Origin: Pleomorphovibrio marinus
GTDB taxonomy: Bacteria; Bacteroidota; Bacteroidia; Cytophagales; Cyclobacteriaceae
Reading direction: 5' to 3'
DNA length: 64,000 nt
Assembly: GCF_003347495.1 (NCBI RefSeq)
Contig: NZ_QCXY01000008.1
Coordinates: forward strand, 186,001-250,000
The first letter of the stretch is position 1; each line of letters begins with the position of its first letter. Shown here one piece after another: positions 9,055 to 18,099 of the stretch. The position numbers and the translations under genes are program-made. The notes under the pieces are model-generated. The model was not told where the DNA came from. It did not search any database and saw nothing but the letters and a program-made list of their open reading frames with translations.

Positions 9055-9592
9055 GATGAAAATCAGTAAGGAAAAGGGGGTTCAAAAGTGGATAACCGTA
9101 ATTGCCGTTATCGTGCCTGTTTTGGTAGCCGTTTTGTTATTTATGCCCTCCAAATTGGATGTAGGCGCTTCTTGGGTGTTTTTTCTGCCACACCTCAATG
9201 CAGTTATCAATTCCGCTGCTACCATTGCTTTATTGCTGGGTTTGTATTTCATTAAGCAAGGAGAGATTTCCTATCATAGAGCGGCCATGACCACGGCTTT
9301 TGGCCTGGGAGCTATTTTTTTGATTTCTTATGTCATTTATCATGCTTCTGCGGAAAGTACCACTTTCGGAGGGGAAGGATGGGTTAAGGGTGTTTATTAC
9401 TTCTTATTGCTTACCCATATTTTGCTGGCTACTGTGGCACTTTTTCCGATATTACTTGCTTATTATTATGGATATACGGGTAAAGTGGATAAACACCGAA
9501 AGATCGTAAAGTATGCCTATCCCATTTGGCTGTATGTCACCATCACTGGGGTTGTGGTATATTTTATGATCAGGCCCTATTACCTACATTAA
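9041..9592 (+). CDS. DUF420 membrane protein
   Basis: A 183-residue protein with five helices. Conserved histidines occur as L-P-H-L-N-A near residue 47, S-Y-H-R-A-A near 79, V-I-Y-H-A-S near 100, T-H-I-L-L-A near 125 and K-H-R-K-I-V near 152, the pattern of DUF420 (YozB-like) proteins often found beside cytochrome oxidase genes. A haem- or metal-related role in oxidase assembly is an inference from location and histidines. The start chosen overlaps the SCO gene; ATG codons at 9053 and 9058 are alternatives. Confidence 0.85.
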   Translation: METNEMKISKEKGVQKWITVIAVIVPVLVAVLLFMPSKLDVGASWVFFLPHLNAVINSAATIALLLGLYFIKQGEISYHRAAMTTAFGLGAIFLISYVIYHASAESTTFGGEGWVKGVYYFLLLTHILLATVALFPILLAYYYGYTGKVDKHRKIVKYAYPIWLYVTITGVVVYFMIRPYYLH

Positions 9593-9683
9593 ACTAAATT
9601 TGAAATTTGTTGGTTAGTAAAATAGGAAATCGAGGCATGGCGAAGACGAAACACGGAGGGATGATTATTGAAAATACGAGATT

Positions 9684-9732
9684 CCCCCGAAGCGAGTTCC
9701 CCGAAGCGAGTTCGGGGCAGGCAGGGGCAGGC
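9684..9732. repeat. Interspersed CCGAAGCGAGTT repeat, short copy
   Basis: The unit CCGAAGCGAGTTCC occurs at 9687-9700 and again from 9701, where it continues into TTCGGGGCAGGC. CCCCGAA (9699-9705) and TTCGGGG (9711-9717) can pair around GCGAG. The flanks ACGAGATTC on the left and AAATTATAAACAGAT on the right recur at the longer copy near 24.3 kb, so both are copies of one interspersed element. The copy fills most of the 172-base gap between the DUF420 gene and the next small gene. Confidence 0.75.
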
Positions 9733-9764
9733 TATATGGCCTTTAAAAAACAAATTATAAACAG

Positions 9765-10013
9765 ATGAAAAAGATTGTAAACCTAATTTTTAGTTTTGGA
9801 CTTATTTTGTATATGGGCATGTATGAGGCAAATGCTCAATGTGCCATGTGCCGTACCACTGTGGAAAACAATATAAGTAGTGGCGACACTTCTGTAGGCG
9901 CAGGCCTTAATATGGGGATCCTATACCTGTTTGTGGCACCCTATTTACTTATTGGCATAGTGGGTTTTCTGTGGTACAGGCATGCAAAATCCAAAAAGAA
10001 ATTTTCTTTTTAA
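9765..10013 (+). CDS. Small exported membrane protein, unknown function
   Basis: An 82-residue protein. A signal peptide (residues about 3-24, A-N-A-Q at the end) is followed by C-A-M-C-R-T-T-V-E-N-N, then a Gly-rich stretch and one helix (about 50-70) ending in a Lys-rich tail. The C-x-x-C pair just after the processing site could bind a metal or form a disulphide. Its position after oxidase assembly genes suggests a link to oxidase biogenesis, which is inference only. A strong hairpin terminator follows 25 bases after the stop. Confidence 0.75.
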   Translation: MKKIVNLIFSFGLILYMGMYEANAQCAMCRTTVENNISSGDTSVGAGLNMGILYLFVAPYLLIGIVGFLWYRHAKSKKKFSF

Positions 10014-10037
10014 TGTAACTATTTTCAGTGTAGTTTG

Positions 10038-10073
10038 GAGCAAAGTTTGGTAAGAACTTTGCTCTTTTGCTTT
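10038..10073 (+). terminator. Rho-independent terminator closing the respiratory region
   Basis: Arms GAGCAAAGTT (10038-10047) and AACTTTGCTC (10055-10064) form a perfect 10-bp stem with a 7-base loop, followed by TTTTGCTTT. It separates the respiratory genes from the sensor kinase gene starting at 10086. Confidence 0.85.
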
Positions 10074-10085
10074 ACACGCTAAATC

Positions 10086-13000
10086 ATGCTCAAAAATAGA
10101 AGGGTTATCATATTTTCAACCATCCTGGTGATAGGAGCAATTCTAGCCGGGAATCTGCTTTGGAAAAAGGAGCCTGGATCTCATAGCTATGGAGAAGAAA
10201 TCCAGAGCAAGATGAGTAAGATCATTGAGGAGTTTAATGATGATTTTGTAGATATAGTCATAAATATCCGACGCGATAAGCAAGTTTCTTTCCAGACCCT
10301 GAACATTGCTACCAACCATTCCTTTTACCTATTTTCCATGGATGGTTCTTTGATTTATTGGTCTGACATCACCATGATACCGGCATTCGGAGAGCTTGAC
10401 CTAAACAGGAAATTCCAACTTTTGGATAATGCCAAAGGGCAATATTTTTCTAATGTAAGGAAGGTGTCAAGGGGAGTTAATGAATATTGGGTAGTCCAAG
10501 TATACCCCCTTTTTGATAAGGTAGAAGTGCAAAATGAGTATATCAGAGCTGGACACAACCCTGATGTTTTTGGGAATGACCGATTCAAGCTATTAAGGGA
10601 ACCAGAAAATGATTTCATAGATTTGTATCACGAAGGGGACCACCTCTTTTCCGTGTACTTTATGGTAGGTTATGAGTCTGTAGGGGCTTTTAGCAGTCGT
10701 ACCCTTTTGGTTTTTTTCTTCTCCTTACTGGGTTTGGTTTTGCTGTTGGGAGGAGATTTTGTGATTACACTTTGGCATAAGGGGAAACATTTTGCCTCTT
10801 TATTTTATACAGCCGTGATTTTAAGCAGTATCCGGCTGATGATGATTGCATTTAAATTCCCTCAGAATTTTTTTGAAGCAGGATTGTTTAATTCTTCTTT
10901 TTACAGTTCCTCCTGGCTAAATCCCAGCCTTGGAGATTTACTCTTAAATGTTTTCTGCAGTTTAGTGGTGCTCACCATGATGGTTGGGATCCTAAGCAGA
11001 AAGCGTTTTCTGATCAACTTTATTCAGGTCAGGGATAATTACAACAACGCTTGGTTTTTGTTTTTGGCATATGCTTTATCCACCTGTTTTCTAGTCTTAT
11101 TTTACACCTTATTCACCAATATTGTCTCCAATTCGCAATGGAACCTCAATGTAGTTGCTGTTATCAATTTAGATTACTTTAAGGTAATAAGCCTCATCAT
11201 AATTTTCCTAGGGGGTGCTGGCTATCTGCTTTTCTCTATTCTGGTGTTAAACATGGTGTTATTTAAGAGCCCCATTGACAAAAAGCAAGCCCTCAACTAT
11301 CTATTGTATTTCTCTCTTCCTATCGCAGTTGGATTGTTTTATTTTGACAGGCCTTTGATGGTTGCCTTTCTGGTACATTTTATACTGTTGGGGTCCATCA
11401 TCGCCTTTAGCCTTTACAATAACCTCTATAAACTGGAACTTGATACCTTCCTCACCTTTTTCTTTGGCTGTTTGTTGGGAGCCATGATTACCGGTACAGC
11501 ATCCTATCAGCATTTGGTGGCAGAGTCGGTAAGGGAAAAAAAACAATTTGGGAGTAATATTCTGGAAGAGAACAATAAGTTTGCCGAATATTTACTCAGC
11601 GAGGTGATGAGTAAGGTTCAGGAGGATATTTTCATTCAGTCCCGTTTGGGTGACCCGTTTTTGAGTAAAGAGCCCATTGAACAGAAGATAAAGAAGGTTT
11701 ACCTAAGTAATTATTTTGATCAGTATGTTGCCGAAATAAGGATATTTAATAGGGCGGGGGAAAGCCTGCTCAACAGGGAAAGGGAACGACCTTTAATTGA
11801 ATTCCGCAAACAGTATATGAATAGTGATAACACGACCACCTTTCGTAACCTCTATTATGACAGGGGGACGGAGTCTGGTCGTTCCAACCGTTATGCGGCA
11901 TTTATCAACATGTATAGGGAAAATATTTTCTTAGGTACTATCATGTTGGAGCTTACCCAGCAAAGGATGCTTACGAGCTCAGTATACCCAAAATTGTTGA
12001 CGGATTCCCGGTTTGAATATGACGTTGCAATGGGGGGAAATGACTTTGCAATCTATCAGGAGGGATTTCTGAGGACCAGCTCCGGGGTTTTTAACTACCG
12101 GGATCCTGGCATGGAGGATGTTTTGGACGATGAAGCTATTTCCGATTTTGGAGTCACTTATAACGGCTATCATCATCTGGCAGTAAAGGGCGAGAGAAGT
12201 ACGGTCGTGATTTCCTCTCCTTCCTATCCTGTGCATTATGTTCTGGCTGACACGGCTCTTTTTTTCGTGACCTATTTGCTCCTTACCCTGATTTCGATAT
12301 TTGTCTACGTCCTGTTTTTCAGCTTGGACCAAGTGAAGTTCACCTATTCCACTAAACTCCAGTTTTATCTTAATTTTGCCTTTTTCTTCCCGATGATTGT
12401 TATTAGCGTGGTATCGATGGGTTTTTTAAGTCAATCCTATACCGAGGACCTGCATAACCAGTATTTTGAAAAGGCTTCTATCATTCGTGATAACCTGACC
12501 AGCTATTGGGAAGAGCGTATCAATGGCGTAATAAATAGGGAAGAACTGTTGGATCAGCTTACTTATTTGGCCAAAAACACCAATTCTGATATTAACATTT
12601 ATTTGCCAACAGGTAGATTGATGGCCACTAACCAACGTACCATTTTTGATAAAAAAATATTGACCGAATATATAAACCCTTATGCCTATGCCTCCTTAAT
12701 TGAGGCGCAAAATAATCGACTTTTACTCAGGGAGGAAGTCAGCAAACTGAGTTATAAGACGGTATATCTGGGGTTGAGGGACTCCGAAAGACAGCGGGTT
12801 CAGGCAATCATTGCCATTCCTTTTTTTGAATCTGAAGATGAGCTCAACGATTTGATTGCAGATGTGTTCAGCAATATTCTTATCATATTTGTGGTGATTT
12901 TCATCATTTTTCTTGCCATTTCCTACTTTGTTTCCAAACACCTCACTTATCCCTTTAAGTTACTGACGCAAAAGCTCAAAGTAACCGATCTGGAATCTAA

Positions 13001-13784
13001 TGAATACATGAATTGGCCCACCAAAGACGAGATAGGGTTGTTGGTGGATGAATACAATAACATGCTTTCCAAATTGGAGGCAAGTAAAAAGGTGCTTTCT
13101 TCCACAGAAAAAGAAACTGCATGGAGGGAAATGGCCAAGCAGGTAGCCCATGAGATCAAAAATCCTCTCACACCCATGAAACTTACCCTTCAGCACCTGC
13201 TGAGGCTGCAAGCAGCGGGAAAGTTGGAAGACCCATCCAAGCTAAAGAAGCCGGTGGAAACCCTAATTCACCAAGTGGATACGCTTAGTGATATTGCAAC
13301 TTCCTTTTCCACTTTTGCCAAAATGCCACTGCCAAAAAATGAGTCCATGGACTTTAGAGTAGTGGTTGCTGAGGTTGTGGAACTTTATTCCAACAGAGAG
13401 GATATTTGCTTTTCTTTCCAGGACAATTCTCAGCAGGAGAAGCCCATGATCATCATGGGAGATCCGAAATTGTTTGGTCGTGTGATTTCCAATCTGATAA
13501 TTAATGGAATCCAATCAGTGCCAAGTAACCGCAAACCCAATATACAGCTGAACCTTTCTTCTTCCAATGGGGAATTAACCCTGGAAATTAAGGACGACGG
13601 TAGTGGTATCCCGGAGGAGTTGGAGGGTAAAATTTTTATACCCAACTTCAGCACTAAGTCCGAAGGATCAGGACTAGGGTTAGCCATTGCCAAAAGGGGA
13701 GTGGAGACCGCAGGAGGGAAGATTTGGTTCGAGACAAAGTTGGGAGAAGGGACTTCTTTTTTTCTTTCTTTCCCTCTGTCCTAG
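10086..13784 (+). CDS. Large NtrY-like sensor histidine kinase
   Basis: A 1232-residue membrane histidine kinase. Helix 1 is near residues 6-26, a soluble part follows to about 205, then a block of roughly eight helices (about 206-475), an extracytoplasmic part (475-720), two helices (about 722-780), another extracytoplasmic part, and a last helix near 929-950. A HAMP-like linker, a dimerisation helix with His1022 in A-H-E-I-K-N-P-L-T-P-M and a GHKL ATPase domain (N-L-I-I-N-G, D-D-G-S-G-I, G-S-G-L-G-L-A) follow. The H-box resembles NtrY. No response regulator gene adjoins it. It is unusually long for the family because of the multi-helix block and two sensor regions; the signal is unknown. 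Confidence 0.88.
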   Translation: MLKNRRVIIFSTILVIGAILAGNLLWKKEPGSHSYGEEIQSKMSKIIEEFNDDFVDIVINIRRDKQVSFQTLNIATNHSFYLFSMDGSLIYWSDITMIPAFGELDLNRKFQLLDNAKGQYFSNVRKVSRGVNEYWVVQVYPLFDKVEVQNEYIRAGHNPDVFGNDRFKLLREPENDFIDLYHEGDHLFSVYFMVGYESVGAFSSRTLLVFFFSLLGLVLLLGGDFVITLWHKGKHFASLFYTAVILSSIRLMMIAFKFPQNFFEAGLFNSSFYSSSWLNPSLGDLLLNVFCSLVVLTMMVGILSRKRFLINFIQVRDNYNNAWFLFLAYALSTCFLVLFYTLFTNIVSNSQWNLNVVAVINLDYFKVISLIIIFLGGAGYLLFSILVLNMVLFKSPIDKKQALNYLLYFSLPIAVGLFYFDRPLMVAFLVHFILLGSIIAFSLYNNLYKLELDTFLTFFFGCLLGAMITGTASYQHLVAESVREKKQFGSNILEENNKFAEYLLSEVMSKVQEDIFIQSRLGDPFLSKEPIEQKIKKVYLSNYFDQYVAEIRIFNRAGESLLNRERERPLIEFRKQYMNSDNTTTFRNLYYDRGTESGRSNRYAAFINMYRENIFLGTIMLELTQQRMLTSSVYPKLLTDSRFEYDVAMGGNDFAIYQEGFLRTSSGVFNYRDPGMEDVLDDEAISDFGVTYNGYHHLAVKGERSTVVISSPSYPVHYVLADTALFFVTYLLLTLISIFVYVLFFSLDQVKFTYSTKLQFYLNFAFFFPMIVISVVSMGFLSQSYTEDLHNQYFEKASIIRDNLTSYWEERINGVINREELLDQLTYLAKNTNSDINIYLPTGRLMATNQRTIFDKKILTEYINPYAYASLIEAQNNRLLLREEVSKLSYKTVYLGLRDSERQRVQAIIAIPFFESEDELNDLIADVFSNILIIFVVIFIIFLAISYFVSKHLTYPFKLLTQKLKVTDLESNEYMNWPTKDEIGLLVDEYNNMLSKLEASKKVLSSTEKETAWREMAKQVAHEIKNPLTPMKLTLQHLLRLQAAGKLEDPSKLKKPVETLIHQVDTLSDIATSFSTFAKMPLPKNESMDFRVVVAEVVELYSNREDICFSFQDNSQQEKPMIIMGDPKLFGRVISNLIINGIQSVPSNRKPNIQLNLSSSNGELTLEIKDDGSGIPEELEGKIFIPNFSTKSEGSGLGLAIAKRGVETAGGKIWFETKLGEGTSFFLSFPLS

Positions 13785-13843
13785 TAGGGTTAGGATTTTT
13801 TGCTAGGATTTCATTACTTTACTGTACTGTTTGTGATTAGGTT

Positions 13844-16800
13844 ATGCGTTCGGGTTCGATTTTTTTTATTTTTCTCTGTTTTTTATCAGGTTGGTCGAAT
13901 ATCGTCCTTTCCCAGGAAGAGGTTTGTAAATGGGTGAGTAGGGAAGAGCTAGGACAAGCCTATGCCCCTGATTCACTTTCCCTATATGCCCCGTCACTAG
14001 AATTAATAACGGATGCCGGGGATACCCTACATGCTGAATATAATCTGGGTGCAGGGTTGCTTTTGATAGATGAAATCGAGCAGCTTAATTTCGACTCTTT
14101 GAAGATTTGTTACCGGACTATCCCCTATTCCCTGCATTCCACGCATTATAAACGCAGCCTCATGGTGGATTACGACTCCATGGCTTATTTTAAGGATAGC
14201 CCTAAGGCCAAAGAAATGTTTGATTTTAGGGAAGAGGTTTTTTCTACCAGCAAACTAAACCAATCGGGAAGCCTTACTAGGGGAATAAGCTTCGGTAACA
14301 GTCAAAATATGTTTGTTAACTCATCCCTTAATTTGCAGATGGATGGGGAATTGGCTGAAAATCTACATATACGGGCAAGTATAACAGACCAAAATGTACC
14401 CTTCCAGCCTGAGGGCAACACCCAGCAACTTCAGGATTTCGACAATGTGTTGGTGGAAATTTATAATGACAGATTTAATCTTTCTGCCGGTGACGTGGTG
14501 TTAAGACAAAGACAGTCCGAGTTTCTGAGATATTACAAAAATGTTCAAGGACTACAGTTCACCACTAACTATGACCTAAATGAAAAGTGGAAAGCCAGCA
14601 GCCAGGCGGCATTTTCTATTGCCAAGGGTAAGTTTGCCTCCATGCCATTGGAGGTGCTGGAGGGAGTATTGGGTCCCTACAGGATCAGGGGGCCGGGTAA
14701 TGAAAGGTTTGTGATCATTATTGCTAATTCGGAGAAGGTATTTTTAGATGGTAAGCAGCTTAAAAGGGGATTTAATCAGGATTATGTAATCGACTATAAC
14801 CAAGGCGAAATAACATTTACGCCCAATGTGGTTATTACGCAGTACTCCAGGTTACGTGTTGATTTTGAATATGCAGAGCGGAATTTTTCCCGCTCCATCC
14901 TCACTGCCAACCATATCCAGGAATCCGAGCATGTTACCTTTTATTTTAATTACTATAGGGAACAGGATGACAGAAACCGTCCATTGTTTTTTGACCTTTC
15001 CGATAGGGATAAGCAGTTGCTTGCGAGTGTAGGTAATCAGACAGAATTGGCAGCGGTACCAAGGGTGGATAGCGTTCCCTTTGACCCAAATAGGATTTTG
15101 TATAAAAAGGTTGAGGAAAGGGACGAGAATGATGAGCTGATTTCCTATTATGAACACTCTACCGACCCGGAAAAGGCTAATTTCGCCATTAATTTTATTG
15201 AGACTGGTCCAAGGTCGGGGGACTATCGCCGTAGGCAACAATTGGCTAATGGGGTGGTCTATGAGTTTGTGCCAAGGGTCAACAACATGCCACAAGGGAA
15301 TTTCTCCATAAAATCGCCGCTTCCCGCTCCTACAAAAAAAGAAATGGTCACTGCAGGAACTAAGGTAAAACTTAGTTCTCATGAATCCGTTTTTGCAGAA
15401 GTGGCTTTTTCTAACCAAGATCAAAACCTTTTTTCGAGCCTGGATAACGAGACCAATACCGGATATGCCCTGAAATCCGGCATCAACAGTGAAAACAGAA
15501 AATTTAAGGGGCTGGACAAATATACCCTAAACAGCTATTTGGAGGTAGAATACAATTCCTCGCACTTTACCTTTGTTGACCGGATGAGGTATATAGAATT
15601 TGATAGGGATTGGGGGCTCAATACTGGGAATATGCAGGAAGGGCAAATAGAAAGAATTGGCTCTGGTTCACTGGAATTGGTCAAGGATAGGGACAACTAT
15701 TTTTCGTATGGGGTGAATATTAGAAACAGGGGAGACCTGCTTTCCGGTATTCAGCAAACGGCTAAGTTCCATCAGCTTATTGGAAAGAGGCTGAGGTTTC
15801 AAAATGACTGGTTTGCTCTGGATAGTGATGTGGGGCCGCTGAGGAACAAATGGGTAAGGTATAACGGGGAAGTAAGTTATCTGTCCAAAGTACTGGTGCC
15901 TGGGTATAAGGTGATGCTGGATAGAAATGAAGTCGCTTCCTCCGGATCTGACTCCGTAATGAATACGGCCATGAATTTTTTGGAACACCACTTTTTCATC
16001 CGTTCAAACGATAGTCTGGATTATAGCTTTTTTGCCAACGCAGGATGGAGAGAGGACCAATTCCCCGTGGGGGGACGGATGGTACCGGACACCAGGGCCT
16101 TTACTAATCAATACGGCTTTCAAAAAGCCCTAGGAAACCATGACCTTAAGACCACCTTTACGTATAGGCGGCTTGAACACTTGAGGAGAGAGCTTCCAGA
16201 GGAGATGACTGTAATGGGGAAACTTGATTACCTCGGCAGCATGGCCAACAATAACTTACGAAACGAGCTTAGCTATGCCTTGGGCAATGGAAGAGAACTA
16301 CGAAGGGAATTCGTTTTCCTTCCTGTGCCCACGGGTGAAGGTACCCACACTTGGAGAGATGATAACGGTGATGGAGTTCAGCAACTGAACGAATTTTATA
16401 TTGCTATTAACCCTGAGGAGAAAAATTACATCAAAGTATTTGTACCTACCGATGATTATATTCAAGCCTATACCACCATATTTAATTATAGACTCAATGC
16501 TAAATTTCCGGATGAGTGGAAACAGGAAAAGGGAGTAAGGGGTTTTTTAAGCCGCTTTTCCAACAATACCAACTGGAGTGTGGAGAAAAAAGTAACCTCT
16601 GCTGACCTATTGGGCAGGTTAAGCCCGGTAACTAGGGGCATTAAAGAGGAGGATTTAGTATCGGCCAGAAGCTCTCTTCGCTCCACTTTGTTTTTCAACC
16701 GATCTTCTTCCAAATACGGGTTTGACCTTTCCCTTTTCGAAAGCCAGCACAAGCAATTGCTTTCTGGTGGATTTGAAGACCTTTACCAAGAGGATTGGAG

Positions 16801-17317
16801 GATAAACTCCAGATATAACCTGACTCCGCATATCAACCTGCAAGTGATGATGAACAGGGGACAAAGGCAATCTACTTCCGATTTTTTGGACAACAGGAAT
16901 TACCACATTCTACAAAAAGGCCTTGGACCTGAATTGGCCATCCAGCCCTCCAGTTTTTTTAGGGCTTCGTTTCTCTATAGTTTTACACATAAGGACAATA
17001 TATCCAATACCGAATTGGAGGAAATTGCCAAACACCATGAGGCAGGTCTGAATATCAGGTATGCAAAGGCCATTAATACCACCCTGAATACCCAACTTAA
17101 GTATACGCATATCTCTTATAACGGACAGCCCAATAGCCCTACAGGGTATGAAATGCTTCAAGCGCTTACAATAGGCAACAATTATATTTGGAATATCAAC
17201 TGGCTACAAAAAATAGGGGAAGGGCTACAATTAACCATGGTTTATGAAGGCAGAAATTCCCAAGGATTGAACAGGGTGGTGCATACCGGGCGTATGCAGG
17301 TATCCGCTTTATTTTAA
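13844..17317 (+). CDS. Large outer-membrane protein of unknown function
   Basis: A 1157-residue protein with a signal peptide (residues 1-24). After an N-terminal soluble part, the segment from about 145 onward contains G-S-L-T-R-G-I-S-F-G-N and Q-P-E-G-N-T-Q-Q-L-Q-D-F-D, then long runs of alternating aromatic/polar residues and a hydrophobic-aromatic C-terminal strand (V-S-A-L-F), as expected for an outer-membrane beta-barrel. An acidic loop D-D-N-G-D-G-V-Q-Q-L-N-E-F near residue 842 resembles a calcium-binding loop. I recognise it only as a large Bacteroidota-type surface protein. It begins 59 bases after the sensor kinase and could be co-transcribed. No plug domain or TonB box was recognised. 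Confidence 0.7.
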   Translation: MRSGSIFFIFLCFLSGWSNIVLSQEEVCKWVSREELGQAYAPDSLSLYAPSLELITDAGDTLHAEYNLGAGLLLIDEIEQLNFDSLKICYRTIPYSLHSTHYKRSLMVDYDSMAYFKDSPKAKEMFDFREEVFSTSKLNQSGSLTRGISFGNSQNMFVNSSLNLQMDGELAENLHIRASITDQNVPFQPEGNTQQLQDFDNVLVEIYNDRFNLSAGDVVLRQRQSEFLRYYKNVQGLQFTTNYDLNEKWKASSQAAFSIAKGKFASMPLEVLEGVLGPYRIRGPGNERFVIIIANSEKVFLDGKQLKRGFNQDYVIDYNQGEITFTPNVVITQYSRLRVDFEYAERNFSRSILTANHIQESEHVTFYFNYYREQDDRNRPLFFDLSDRDKQLLASVGNQTELAAVPRVDSVPFDPNRILYKKVEERDENDELISYYEHSTDPEKANFAINFIETGPRSGDYRRRQQLANGVVYEFVPRVNNMPQGNFSIKSPLPAPTKKEMVTAGTKVKLSSHESVFAEVAFSNQDQNLFSSLDNETNTGYALKSGINSENRKFKGLDKYTLNSYLEVEYNSSHFTFVDRMRYIEFDRDWGLNTGNMQEGQIERIGSGSLELVKDRDNYFSYGVNIRNRGDLLSGIQQTAKFHQLIGKRLRFQNDWFALDSDVGPLRNKWVRYNGEVSYLSKVLVPGYKVMLDRNEVASSGSDSVMNTAMNFLEHHFFIRSNDSLDYSFFANAGWREDQFPVGGRMVPDTRAFTNQYGFQKALGNHDLKTTFTYRRLEHLRRELPEEMTVMGKLDYLGSMANNNLRNELSYALGNGRELRREFVFLPVPTGEGTHTWRDDNGDGVQQLNEFYIAINPEEKNYIKVFVPTDDYIQAYTTIFNYRLNAKFPDEWKQEKGVRGFLSRFSNNTNWSVEKKVTSADLLGRLSPVTRGIKEEDLVSARSSLRSTLFFNRSSSKYGFDLSLFESQHKQLLSGGFEDLYQEDWRINSRYNLTPHINLQVMMNRGQRQSTSDFLDNRNYHILQKGLGPELAIQPSSFFRASFLYSFTHKDNISNTELEEIAKHHEAGLNIRYAKAINTTLNTQLKYTHISYNGQPNSPTGYEMLQALTIGNNYIWNINWLQKIGEGLQLTMVYEGRNSQGLNRVVHTGRMQVSALF

Positions 17318-17341
17318 TAAGGTAAAAATCAGGAATTCCTG

Positions 17342-17349
17342 TAACTTTG
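17342..17349 (+). promoter_or_regulatory. Candidate Bacteroidota -7 element for the SDR-ispG operon
   Basis: TAACTTTG matches the TAnnTTTG -7 consensus and lies 45 bases before the SDR start. No convincing upstream TTG was seen at the usual distance, so support is partial. Confidence 0.45.
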
Positions 17350-17393
17350 TAGCCGACAGATAGTTGTTATACTAATAGTTAAAACACAAACAA

Positions 17394-18098
17394 ATGTCAA
17401 AGAGTATATTGGTGACAGGGGGTACTAAAGGAATAGGCAAGGCAATAGTTATGCGGTTTGCCAAGGAGGGATTTGATGTATTTACCTGTTCGAGAAACGC
17501 TGAGGATCTCAAAGTTCTGGAAAAGGAAGTGAAAAAAGCTTATCCGGATTGTTCGTTTTTTTACCAAACTGCGGACCTATCTAAGAAGGAGTCTACAAAG
17601 CAATTTGCAGAGTTTGTTAAGCAGATTTCCATTCCCGACGTTTTGGTAAACAACACGGGAGTTTTTTTGCCAGGGGCTATTCACAGCGAGCCAGAGGAAA
17701 ATTTCGAACTTACTATGCACACCAACCTATTTTCAGCCTATTACTTGACGAGGGCTTTCACGGATTCCTTTATAGCTCGAAAAGGGGGTCATATTTTTTC
17801 TATTGGATCCATTGCGGGATTAACAGCCTATCCGAATGGGGGAAGTTACGCCATTTCCAAGTGGGGCATGCTCGGTTTTACCAAATGCCTCAGACAGGAA
17901 TTACTCCCTTATAACATCAAGGTAACCTCTGTTTTACCAGGGGCCACTTATACGGCAAGCTGGGCGGGGGTGGATATCCCGGAAGAAAGATTTATGAAAT
18001 CCACGGATGTGGCAGAATCTGTTTGGTCTGCTTACAACCTTTCTCCCCAATCTGTTGTTGAAGAAATAGTGATCCGTCCTCAATTAGGAGATATTTGA
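17394..18098 (+). CDS. Short-chain dehydrogenase/reductase
   Basis: A 234-residue classical SDR. The nucleotide-binding T-G-G-T-K-G-I-G motif is at residues 8-15, V-N-N-T-G at 85-89, and the catalytic Ser139, Tyr152 and Lys156 are in place (Y-A-I-S-K). R-N near 34-35, after the second strand, would favour NADP(H), though this is a weak indicator. Substrate is unknown. It precedes ispG by one base and is probably co-transcribed with it, but no isoprenoid role follows from that alone. Confidence 0.88.
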   Translation: MSKSILVTGGTKGIGKAIVMRFAKEGFDVFTCSRNAEDLKVLEKEVKKAYPDCSFFYQTADLSKKESTKQFAEFVKQISIPDVLVNNTGVFLPGAIHSEPEENFELTMHTNLFSAYYLTRAFTDSFIARKGGHIFSIGSIAGLTAYPNGGSYAISKWGMLGFTKCLRQELLPYNIKVTSVLPGATYTASWAGVDIPEERFMKSTDVAESVWSAYNLSPQSVVEEIVIRPQLGDI

Positions 18099-18099
18099 T

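Noticed and set aside
14852-15424. Minus-strand frame of 190 codons
   Set aside because: It lies within the outer-membrane protein gene and has no independent support.
16354-16401. EF-hand in the outer-membrane protein
   Set aside because: One acidic D-x-N-x-D-G loop is not enough for an EF-hand; similar loops are common in surface barrels.
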